From Galbula dea (Eukaryota; Chordata; Aves; Piciformes; Galbulidae), in NCBI GenBank assembly GCA_013399015.1, contig VWZX01010725.1:5331-69330 (forward strand): a stretch of 64,000 bases of DNA, in the 5' to 3' direction. Shown piece by piece: positions 13,001 through 25,000 of this stretch. Below the pieces are notes generated by a model. It was given only the letters and a program-made list of their open reading frames with translations. It had not been told where the DNA came from and searched no databases. The position numbers and the translations under genes were made by a program. Position 1 is the stretch's first letter. Each line of letters begins with the position of its first letter.

Positions 13001-16000
13001 TTTACTTTCCTTGTAGTTGTGGCTGAAACCAGTTGTAACCTTTGTCAGCCAAAGCAGTTCAGAAGTGCCATCTCTCAGCCAGAATTTGCCAGCAAGGTCC
13101 TTGTAGGAGGAACATACCACCTCTGAGCTACGTAGGTTTTACAGCCCTCCTGGTCCTGATGGAAGTAACTTTTAAGTCAGATACATGACCACTTTTTATC
13201 ACCTGAATAGAAGGATTAAAATGATGGATCAGGACTGAAGTAATGGACCTGCTTCAAATTTGTATCACCAGTAGTGTGATCTACTGAAGATCTGGGACAT
13301 ATAATACACATTTGATGTGGGCAGTACAGCTGAAATATGCTTTTCCTTTGTGTTGTAAGTACACTGAATCATAAGCTTCTCTATATTGAGAACATGCACA
13401 GTGCTTCTGTGGCTACCACTTTTGCTTTAGTCCCTACAAGCCCTCAACTCACCCTGCTCAATTCAGCCTCAGGAGAACACCAGCTCCAAAATGGAAAGTG
13501 GCCAGCTCCTGCTCCTGGAGGGAAGGTGACAGCTCTGAATCTTGGGGCAGGCTAGTCCTGACCTTCCCCTGGCAAGTCCCGAACAGGCTCTAGGAGACTA
13601 CCAGAGGAGAAACCTCTTTAACGTGTTTTCTTTAACAACTGTTCCTTTTGGAATAATTTTTGCTCTTTCCTTTTGGTAGTTGAATAACAACATTCTTCTT
13701 AGTAGCATTATTTCAAATAAGAGTATACAGAGAATAGTAATTTCATAAACACAGAGAATACATATATATGTTTTAATAAAAGTAAAATTTTGGATACAAA
13801 ATAAGCCTACAGAATTAAAACCACTGTGAAAGTGCCTAGTATCTTAAGATCACATTGGCATAAAGAGAAAAAAAAGTAATAAATTACAGCCTAGGTTAGA
13901 GAAACTGTGGGCATCCAGACTGAGGCCCCACACAGACATGTTGGTGTCCAGGTCTCTAGCTGTGGAGAGTGCCAGAGCCTGGCAGTTGTAGTGGAGGGTA
14001 GCAGAGATAACACCTGTGTCAGATGTGAACAGGTGAATAATCTGCTTAGTATGGTGGCTGAGCTGAAGGAGGAGGTCACGAGGATAAGGACTAGAAGGGA
14101 ATGTAAAAAAGAGATAGAATGGTGGAGCCAGGCTCTGCCATCCCTGACAGGGGGGCAGCAGGTGGGGGGTGCACGAGAAGTAGGGGATCCCACTCCCTCT
14201 TGCCGCCTGCAAAAGGATGACTCAAGTGATGGGGGGGAATGGAAGCAGGTCCCTCCCTGGAGAGGCAGGAGAGGCAATAGAGGCTCCTCCCGACCTCCCC
14301 TGCCTTCTCAGTCCCCCATACACAATAGGAATGTGGCCCTTGTAACAGAAAGGAAAGTAGTTGATGGCTGCAACAGAAGGAGGATGCCTTCCTTGCCTGC
14401 CTTGTTTCCCTAGGTGCCTCTGAGAAATAGATAAGAGGCCTTGCTGGAAGACAGCATGTGAATGACAGGCAACCTGTATCAGAGGTCTTGCCGCAGTCAG
14501 CTAGGCTTCCTGGACATATCACAACCTCTTCCACAAAGAAGAAGAGTTGTGGTTGTTGGAGACTCGCTCCTAAAGGGAATAGAGGGTCCAATATGCAGGG
14601 CTGACCCTCATCACAGGGAGGACTGCAGCCTTCCTGGAGCACAAATTAGGGATGTTACTAGGGAACTTCCCAACAAGGTGTGGTCATCAGACTTTTATCC
14701 ATTACTGATCTTCCATGCAAGTGGAGAGAAAGCTGCATCCTATAATTTGAGGGGAATGAAGAGAGATTTCAAGGCCCTGGGATGGTTGATAAAAGGGTCT
14801 GGGGTGCAAGTAATTTTCTCATCCCTACTTCAGTTGCTAACCATGGTATGGGATGGAGTAGAATAATTCAGTCCATAAATACCTGGCTCTGAGTCTGGTG
14901 CTACAGGCAGGGCTTTGGGTTCTTTGATAATGGCTGGTATTACAAGATACCAGGACAGACCATAGGAGGTGGGAAAGGCTTACCTTCCAAGGGAAAAAGG
15001 AATTTTGGATGAGAACTAGCAGGGCTCATCCATAGAGCTTTAAACTAGATTTGAAGGGGGATGGGGTTGTTGCCAGGTCTGCACCGGTGGGACAGAGTTC
15101 TACTGCTAGTACTAATACAGACCAGAAGGCCTCCCACCCCCTAGGGTAGAACTGGTATGCTCAGCTGGCTCCCTGAAATGCCTGAATACTAGAGGCAATA
15201 TAGGCCCCCTGCTGAATGAGGTGGGTGCCTTGGTGAAAGATGATACGAAGAAGGTGGAGTTACTGAATGCCTTCTTTGTCTCTGTCTATACTCTTAGAGA
15301 CTGTCCTCAGGAGCCTCAGACCCCTGAGCCCCCAGATGATGTTAGAATACTGGAGGAGTTTTCCTTAGTTGAGGAGGACTCGGTTAGGGAAAAGCTAAGC
15401 CATCTGGACTTCCATAAATCCATGGGACCTGATGGGATGCACCCATGGGTGTGGAGGGAGCTGGCAGAAGTCATTGCCAGGCCACTCTCCATCATCTTTG
15501 ATAAGTCCTGGGGGAGAGGAGAGGTGCCTGGGGATTGGAGGAAGGCAAATGTCACTCCAGTCTTCCAAAAGGGCAAAAAGGAGGAGCCGGGTAACTATAG
15601 ACTGCCCAGCCTCACCTCCATCCCTGGAAAGGTCATGGAACACTTTATCCTTGGCACTGTCTCTAGGCATATCAAAGATAAGTGGGTCATTGGGAGCAAT
15701 CAGCATGGGTTTACCAAAGGGGGAGTCATGTCTGACCAACCTGATAGCCTTTTATGAGGCCATAACCAGGTGGATAGATGGTTGTAGGGCAGTGGATGTG
15801 GTTTATCTTGATTTCACTAAATCGTGTGACAGAGTCTCCCACAGCATCCTTGCAGCTAAACTGAGGAAGTGTGGTCTGGCTGATTGGGTAGTGAGGTGGA
15901 TTGTGACCTGGTTGAAGGACGGAAGTCAGAGAGTTGTGGTCAATGGGATGGAGTCTAGTTGGAGGNTAGGGTGGAGTCTAGTTGGAGGCCTGTGTCTCGT

Positions 16001-19000
16001 GGAGTCCCTCAGGGGTCAGTACTGGGACCAGTACTTTTCGATCTATTCATTAACAACCTGGATGAGGGAACAGAGTGTGCTACCAGCTGTAGGAGCAATC
16101 GGGCAGAGATCAAGACACAGACTCAATATGCGTTTAAACTCTTGTTCGTTTATTGCTGCATTTGTTGTCGTATTTATACTCTGTCAAGCTGTTCCCACAT
16201 TAAGCAACATGCTGCTATTTGCTATTCCCCACTGACCATGCACCCTTAATGCTACTGCCATTGGCTACTAAAAACTAGCACAAGCAACCAAGCTTCTATC
16301 CCCCTTTGCGTCCTGTATACAGCTTTCAGCCCTTGTCAAATTCCTCTTACTATCTCTCCAAGGATGCCTCAAGGCTGTTCACAGGGTAGCTCAAAAGATG
16401 GGTCGTACACAGCTGTGTCCCCTATCTGCTAAACATTCCTAAACAATCAGCAAATTTGATGATGACACTTAACTGGGTGGAGTGGCTGACACACCACAGG
16501 GTTGCGCTGCCATTCAGTGAGACTTAGACAGGCTGGAGAGTTGGGCTGGGAGAAGTTGAATCAAATTCAACAAGGGCAAGTGTCGAGTTTTGCGCCTGGG
16601 AAAGGCCAACCCCATGTATCAGTATCGGTTGAGGACTGAGCTGTTGGAGAGCAGTGAATGGTAAAGGGACCTGGGTGTCCTGGTAGATGGAAGGATGACC
16701 ATGAGCCAGCAGCGTGCTCTTGAGGCCAGGAGGGCCACTGGGATTCTGGGCTGGATTAGAAGGAGTGTGGCTAGTAGGTCAAGAGAGGTTCTTCTCCCCC
16801 TTTACTCTACCCTGGTGAGGCCACATCTGGAATATTGTGTCCACTTCTGGGCCCCTCAGTTGAAGAAGGATAGGGAACTGCTGGAAAGAGTCCAGCACAG
16901 AGCCACAAAGACAGTTAAGGGGCTGGAATGTATTCCTTATGAGGAAAGGCTGAGGGAGCTGCGTCTCTTTAGCTTGGAGAAGAGGACACTAAGGGGTGAC
17001 CTCATCTATGTTTTTAAATATGTGAAGGGTGGGGGTCAGGAGGATGGGGTCAGGCTCCTCTCAGTGAAGCCCAGTGACAAGACCAGGGGCAATGGCTGTA
17101 AGCTGTAGTGTAGGAGAGTCTGTGTGAATACACGAAGAAATTTTTTCTCATTGAGGGTGCCAGAGCACTGGAAGAGACTGCCCAGGGAGGTTGTGGAGTC
17201 TCCTTCTCTGGAGGTATTCAAAACCCGTCTGGATGCACTTCTATGTGACCTGGTGTAGGGAATCCTGCTCTGACAGGGGAGTTGGACTAGATGATCTTTC
17301 GAGGTCCCTTCCAACTCCTAACATTCTGTGATTCTGTGATATTTAATGTGTACACAATGCTTTAATGTGTTCTTTCAGTCAACTGAAAAAGACAGAATAT
17401 GCTTTTTGAGTTAATGTACAAATAGTTGTTCAGATAAAATGTGCTTTTCACATAATTCATGAAAATGTGTAATGATGTTATTGTTTCTTTCAATGTCTTG
17501 AAAGTTGTGCTGAAAGTAAGTTTCATCGTATTGTAAAATCATGGTTGTTCAGCAGTAGTGTGCACTTTAAAAGTAAGCTTTTTTTTGCAGCAGTGGTGTA
17601 CATGGGTCAGAGAGATAATAAAAAGGTATAGTGGTTGCAGTGTTATACTCCATTTCTGGTGCTTCACTTTGCTAAACTTTAGGATAAAAGACATTGCTTT
17701 TCTAGCCTTGCTTACATATGCAAGTCCGTAAAAGAAAGAGTTTTAAGAGGGATATAAAGGCCGAAAGATTTGCTACCAATTTTGAATACCATACTATTTA
17801 AAATACTATTTTTTTTCAGTTAATGTTTTTAATAGAAGCTGCATAACTGAATAGCACAAGGCAAACTTAAACATCCAGTAAAGAAAGCAACCCTTTAAAA
17901 GCTGCATGGTCCTTGTGATAGAATAGATTTTCTAGAAAATAGTAAGACTGAAAATTCAGACATGAAGCTTTTGTTTTTATGAAAAGAACCATGTGATCAT
18001 CATAGTATATAGCAATAATATCCCTGACATTTTGTTGGTCTTGGAGGCACGCTGTATTTCCTATTTCAGACAAAAGATGTTAATCATGATGTCTGCTTGT
18101 GATAAAACAGCAATGAATATTTCAAACTTTAATGACCTCTGCATTGTTTCATATGTTCATGTTGCCTTAAATTAAATACAATGAAAATACAGGAAACAGT
18201 AACTTAAATAAGTCAGTGTTTTCCAGAGATGCATGCTTCTTTTGTAAAGGATTTTGTGGTATCATGCATATCCCATTTGGAGTTCTAGTTATTCCCGCAA
18301 GCAGTTTCTGGTACCAGAAGCCAACTGCATTTTCTGGGGCCCATGGACATAAGTTGAATTCAGGGCTGCTGAAGAATACAGCTGTTCCTCACAGCAGTGC
18401 ATCAGCTGAGCCTTCCTGGTTGTTTTAGCTAGTCAGAATATTCAGGGTCATTCTTTAGAAAAGGGTGTAGTGACAAACAGTTTTGAGCTTGGCAAAGCCA
18501 AGGCATGAGATTTGATAACTTGTCTTTCATTAGCTGAGCATATGCAGGACTCAACAACCTAGCAACAGCAAATTTGATGTGGTTTTTTTGTTTGGTTTTT
18601 TTTTTTTTTTACTTAGGATTTTTGGCAAAGGAAAACATAATGGCTGATAGGAATCTGTTACATTTTAATACTGAGTTACAGTATTACACAATAGAATAAT
18701 ACGGAGAAAGCGAACAACTAAGTTGAGTATCCCTCCTCTGCCAGCCTCATTTTGAACTTGGTTGGAGTGTCTTGGCATTTGAGAACTGATCTTGAACATA
18801 AAGGCTAGATGTATTACCATAGTTTTCAGACTGTCTAATGGAGTAATAGAATATGTTTTCTTCCAGTGTAGCTACTCAAATTTCAACACAATTCTACCTT
18901 TGTAGTATTATATAGAAATTGTGGCTGATTTAAAATTCATATGTGGTTTTATAGGAACAAAGGAATAGGAATGGAAATGATGGAGAATGATACTCTTAGG

Positions 19001-22000
19001 TGGGAAGAAAGGAGAATAAATAAGTGGGTAGAGTGGGACTGATTAACTGATAGGAAAGGAGACTCAGACTGACAGGAGAAGCTAGTCAGAGGAAGACAGG
19101 ATGGATGGAAGTCCACCAAATCTACAAATTGCCATGGTCTGTGATAGTATGCGTTGCATAGCGGATAAAGGATTCCTAGTCTGGCTCTTTTTGATGCTGT
19201 TCTTGCTGTTCCTCAGGCTTAACTTACTCCATCTCTATTAGATTAGAAAAGAGGGTTCACCTTCAAAAGTCAGCCTTAATTCACTGCATAAGGAAGATTA
19301 AGCTTTTTAGATTAAGACTGCTTCCTTATAACTATAAAGGGGGATCAAGTCAAAAATAAGACACTGAGTTGTAGTAAACTGATTTAAGTTGACCAAGTAC
19401 ATTATCAGCACCAGATATTTTTAGGGCTTAATACGCCATACAGGCTTGGGTCTAAGTAAAAGTATTAAAGATCTTAATTCTCTTTAGAAAGGGTAAACTT
19501 AAATTAGCCATATATGACATTATGTATTTGCTAGCACTATGGACAAAGGAATGAGTGTTGGTTCTCTATGTGTTGTGGAGGATCTGGGCTTTTTCATTTT
19601 TAGATTTCCCTATGATCCTTAATGGAACTTGATCATGTGTGTAGTCCATCCCAGGGAGGTGTTATGCATAGGCTTTGTAACTAAACACCAGCACAGAGTT
19701 CTGTGGTAGAAATTGCTTTGTAGAAGCATATAATATACCTTCTGCCAGCACCCATTGCTAGGAGAAGTAAAAATAGTTTGTCTTTCCTTAACCACAGAAG
19801 ATCTTATCAGAAGTCTAACCTTCTCAAGCCGTAAAACAGACAGGAGATTGTTTACAAGGAGAAACAAAAATAATTTCCCTTTCCTTACCATAGGAAGGCT
19901 TACAAGAAGTCTAACCTTCTCAGCTGTAAAACAGACAGTGGATTTTTTTTTTGGTTGGAATGTGTGTGTGGAGAGCTAAAGGGGTGTTTATGCAAGTGAT
20001 TTAGTCTAGTAAAATTGATATAAGGAGTGAAATTTGAGAGGGGGATAAAAAGAATCAGAGAAAACATTGGCAATGTTAATGATTAAAAATGGAACGAAAA
20101 TATACAAATGCTTTATAAAGTAGAAGTGTATAAGATTGAAGTTGTAATTAATTTCTTCTGAGATTAAATATATTAATAATAGTTTTTAGGAAATTTACTA
20201 CTCATTTTCCTTCTATATTTCTTTCCCAAAGCAGACTCTATTACAAATGGACTGTCACAGGATAAAATGTTTATATCATTTTATAAGCCTAACCGTATTT
20301 GAGGTTGCAACTATTTGTGTAGTTGCCACAGTACAATTACAGAGAAAATCTTTACATTCTTTAGTGGTAGAATTTTAACTGTTTTAATTACCAGTGACTC
20401 TTTGCAGAGGAAGGTACTTTCAAAAAAGAAATGCCCAAATATCACCCTGTCTACAGTGGTTCTGAAAGCCAGTCTGGAACTCAGATGCCACAGATAACTA
20501 ATTCAACTACTTGTTAGTATAAGTTGTTCTTCTTACACTTCCTTTGACTAACCAGGAATTTCATGTTCAACAGTAAATATGGTGAAAACAATATACAGCC
20601 CAACCATATTTTATAAACTTTAATTGTATTAATTTTTTAGTACAAGTTATTCAATTGCAATTTTTCTTATGCTTCTCTCAAATTCAGAGATATTTGTGAA
20701 ATTTTTTATTTGAAAAGACACCTCAGAGGTGTTTAGTATGTATGTAAGTTAAATTGTTGTATTAACTAGCTTTATTTTATAATTCCTGTGGAAATAAAAT
20801 GGTCCATAGCACATTTTGTGACTTAAAATCCACAGTTTTAAAGCTACATACAACTTATGTACATGGAGCATGGAGTGTTACTAATATTATGGAGAAAATT
20901 ATCCTGCACTCTGCATAAGAGAGAAAAACTCTGAAATGTTTAAAAAAATGTAAAGCTGTTATGCTTAATCCATTGACGTGTTTAATAAGGGAGGCATTTA
21001 GGGATTTTAACAGAGTAAGAGGTAGTTATGTCAAGGTTTTCCTCTTCTCCTCTTACTAATTGCAGGGCTCCATTTGAACTGATACCTCGTATGTCCCACA
21101 TAATTAATACCTTTTTTTTTGCTTTCTGCTTCACATTATGTCAATCTGTGCATTGCATGACTTCATAATCAATATTTGTGAGTCGAAGTTACAGTTATTG
21201 AAGAAACACAATGTAAGCAGAAAAGACTGGACAAAAACTATCCATCATCTCATAATTTCATTTGCTCAAGCCTTACTCAGTAACTGTAGTTTTAGTGGAG
21301 TAGTTATAGCTAGAGCAAACATACATTAAAGATGTACAAAAGCTTGAAATGGAAAGCAGTAGAAGAATTCTGTCCATAAATACCTGGCTCTGAGACTAGT
21401 GTTACAGGCAGGACTTTGGGTTCTTTGATAATGGCTGGTATTACAAGATACCAAGACAGACGATAGCAGGGGGGAAAGGCTTATCTTCCAAGGGAAAAAG
21501 GATTCTAGGACAAGAACTAGCAGGGCTCATCCATAGGGCTTTAAACAAGATACAAAAGGGAATGTGGTTGTTGCCAGGTCTGCACTGGTGGGCCAGTGTT
21601 CTAGTGCTAGTACTAATACAGACTGGAAGGCCTCCCAACCCCCCTAGGGTAGAATTGGCATGCTCAGCTCACTCCCTGAAATGCCTGTATACCAAAGCAC
21701 GCAGCATGGGGAATAAATAGGAGGAGTTAGAAATCCATGTGCGGTCAAGGGGTTATGATCCGGTGGCAATTAGAGAGACATGGTGGGACAGCTCACATGA
21801 CTGCAATGTGGTCATGGGTGTCTATGTCCTTTTTAGGAAAGACAGATCAACAGGGCGTGGTGGGGGAGTTGCTCTTTATGTGAGAGAGCAACTAGAATAT
21901 ATTGAGTTCTGTCCAGGGATGAATGAGGGGCGAGTTGAGAGTTTATGAGTGTGAATTATGGGGCAGGCTAGTATGGGTGATACAGTTGTGTATTACAGGC

Positions 22001-25000
22001 CACCTGATCAGGTAGAGGAAATTGATGAGGTTTTCTCCAGGCAGCTGACAGTAGCCTCACAATTACTTCCCAGGAGGAGGTGGGGGGGAGAGTGGTGTTG
22101 TTAAAGTGACATAGGGGTATGGAATACACAGCTTTGATAAAACTGATCCCAGCAGTTAAAAAACAGGACAGCAGCCCAAGAGAATTAGTTAACATTCAAG
22201 GACCACTTCTTCCAAGCTCAAGATCAGAGGATAACAACATACAGTAAATTGAGGAAGGGAGCCAGGAGACCCGCATGGTTAAATAGGGAAGACCTGGGCA
22301 AAATGCAGTGGAAGAAGAGAGTCTACAGATCATGGAAAGAGGGGCTGGGCACATGAGAAGAGTACAAGACTGTTATCACAGAATCACAGAATCAGAGACT
22401 ATTAAGAGTTGGAAAAGACCTCGAAAGATCATCTAGTCCAACTCCCCTGTCAGAGCAGGATTCCCTAGACCAGGTCACACTGAAGCGCATCCAGGCAGGT
22501 TTTGAATATCTCCAGAGAAGGAGAAACCACGACCTCTCTGGCCAGTCTCTTCCAGTGCTCTGCCTTCCTCACTGTGAAAAAATTTCTATGTGTGTTCACA
22601 AGGAATCTCCTATGCTTCAGCTTACAACCATTGCCTCTTGTCCTGTCACTGGGCTTCACTGAGAGCCTGACCCCATCCTCCTGACACACACCCTTCACAT
22701 ATTTAAAAGCATAGATGAGGTCACCCCTTAGTCTCCTCTTCTCCAAGCTAAAGGGACCCAGCTCCCTCAGCCTTTCCTCATAAGGAATACATTCCAGCCC
22801 CTTAACTGTCTTTGTGGCTCTGTGCTGGACTCTTTCCAGCAGTTCCCTATCCTTAAACTGAGGGGCCCAGAAGTGGACACAATATTCCAGATGTGGCCTC
22901 ACCAGGGTAGAGTAAAGGAGGAAAAGAACCTCTCTTGACCTACTAACCACACCCATTCTAATCCACCCCAGAATCCCAGTGGCCCTCCTGGCCTCAAGAG
23001 CACGCTGCTGGCTCATGGTCATCCTTCCATCTACCAGGACCCCCAGGTCCCTTTATCATTCACTGCTCTCCAACAGCTCTGTCCCCAACCGATACTGATA
23101 CATGGGGTTGGTCTTTCCCAGGCGCAAGACTTGACACTTGCCCTTGTTGAATTTGATTCAATTTCTCCCAGCCCAACTCTCCAGCCTGTCTAAGTCTCAC
23201 TGAATGGCAGCACAACCCTNNTCACAATCCACCTCACTACCCAATCAGCCAGACCACACTTCCTCAGTTTAGCTGCAAGGATGCTGTGGGAGACTCTGTC
23301 ACACGATTTAGTGAAATCAAGATAAACCACATCCACTGCCCTACCACCATCTATCCACCTGGTTATGGCCTCATATCATGCTATCAGGTTGGTCAAACAT
23401 GACTCCCCCTTTGGTAAACCCATGCTGACTACTCACAGTGACTCCCTTATCCTTGATATGCCTACAGACAGAGTCAAGGATAAAGTGTTCCATGACCTTT
23501 CCAGGGATGGAGGTGAGGCTGGGCAGTCTATAGTTACCTGGCTCCTCCTTCTTGCCCTTTTGGAAGACTGCAGTGACATTTGCCTTCCTCCAATCCCCAG
23601 GCACCTCTCCTGTCCCCCAGGACTTATCAAAGATGATGGAGAGTGGCCTGGCAATGACTTCTGCCAGCTCCCTCAACACCCATGGGTGCATCCCATCAAG
23701 TCCCATGGATTTATGGATGTCCAGATGGCTTAGTTGTTGCCTAACCCAGTCCTTCTCAACTAAGGAAAACTCCTCCAGTATCTTAACATCATGTGGGGGC
23801 TCAGGGGTCTGAGGCTCCTGAGGACAGTCTCTAAGAGTATAGGCAGAGACAAAGAAGGCATTCAATAAGTCCACCTTCTTCGTATCATTTGTCACCAAGG
23901 TACCCACCTCATTCAGCAGGGGGGCTACATTGCCTCTGGTATTCACTTTTTGGGCAATGTATTCAGAGGTTGTAGGCAGGCAATTAGAAAAGCTAAGGCC
24001 TCTCTGGAATTCAGCCATGCAAGGGAGGTCAAGGACAATAGGAAGATCTTCAAATACATAACAAAATTCAAAATTCTTCAAATACAAAACCAAAAACTAG
24101 TACTAGAGGCTGCCTGCAATGTTATAAAGATAAACCCACATTTTCTAAATGAGGGGAGGAAAATATATTTTTTTTTCTTCTGTTTCATTGCTAAAGGACA
24201 CAATGATGGTGACTTATGACATTAAATGTGGGGTTGGGGGGCTTAACCAATCTTTCTTTTCTTTCCTCATCACATTCACCATTTTACTGTCAGAGAGTAT
24301 GTTTAATGCCTTGAATGTAGCTTATGTCTGATACTGCATTTTAACAAGACAGCCTTTACAGCTGTGTTGTCTCTCTTTGTCATAAACAATCTCTTCTTTT
24401 GTCTCTCTTTATTTAAAGATTTTCCAGATCATTTATAATTCATTGAGATTTTGATGATGCACTAGTTCACCTGCTGGCAGTGGTAGCTCTGTCATTTGAA
24501 AACACTGCACATCTGATTACACTGTCAGTCATAGAATAAATATTCTCAAATTTGCATCTTTTGTGTTACACCTGCAAAATTTGTGGATGCAGCAACGTGA
24601 TTAAGGTCAAAAATAGTGACTCACTGAAGTGTGACACCCTACCAGAATCAGTTTTAGTAGTGGAGAATGGCAGGAGCTTCCAGTGCTATATTTTAATGTG
24701 AAGAGGAATTATTAACCAGCCTGTCAGCAGCTAGCAGTACGATTGACAGGTGAAATATGAGTGCTAAAAGCTTCAATAATAAAGAGTATAAAAGCCTGTG
24801 GAGTTTTAGGACTTAATATTTGCTTTGCTTTATTACTCATAACTCTACAAATCACTCTTTCAAAAGATTTTGTTTAACATAGGATTTCATTTTCTATACC
24901 AGTATAGATGAGTGAGTTCAGCTCAGATCAGTCTCTCATGTGGACACAGTACTAAATTAAATGAAATCACTGACAAAATTCCGGTGTAGTGCCACCATGC

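Larger units (their letters stand above)
15185..17259 (+). pseudogene. CR1 ORF2 reverse-transcriptase remnant
   Basis: The finger and palm region reads well from 15221 ([60 protein letters not shown]). A frame change near 15711-15730 shifts the reading to [15 protein letters not shown] and the motif-A segment [15 protein letters not shown]. An ambiguous base at 15966 and the solo LTR at 16088-16445 break the rest; the FADD motif is altered to a D-D-D form right after the LTR. C-terminal sequence resumes near 16695 and stays open to 17106. It is not functional. Confidence 0.85.
13885..17340 (+). mobile_element. CR1 LINE, near complete but internally deleted
   Basis: It runs from an ORF1 remnant (13907-14866), through an ORF1-to-ORF2 linker (14867-15180) and a reverse-transcriptase remnant (15185-17259), to a good 3' end GATGATCTTTCGAGG followed by two octamers (17290-17340). 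The endonuclease part of ORF2 is missing. A 358 bp solo LTR splits the reverse transcriptase at 16088-16445. The 5' boundary is uncertain by some tens of bases. Confidence 0.9.
21361..24065 (+). mobile_element. CR1 LINE, 5'/middle part, split by inverted CR1
   Basis: The first segment (21361-22374) aligns with 14866-15180 and then extends into ORF2 endonuclease sequence. The peptide at 21739-21945 ([40 protein letters not shown]) is the CR1 endonuclease N-terminal region. It resumes at about 23969 (GTTGTAGGCAGGCAATTAGA) and continues to about 24065. Joining the two sides restores CR1 order, so 22375-23968 is an insertion. Confidence 0.85.

Noticed and set aside
14091..14642. 183-codon open frame on the minus strand
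   Set aside because: It is antisense to the CR1 ORF1 remnant, which explains the lack of stops.
23365..23733. 122-codon open frame on the + strand
   Set aside because: It is antisense to the CR1 reverse transcriptase of the minus copy.
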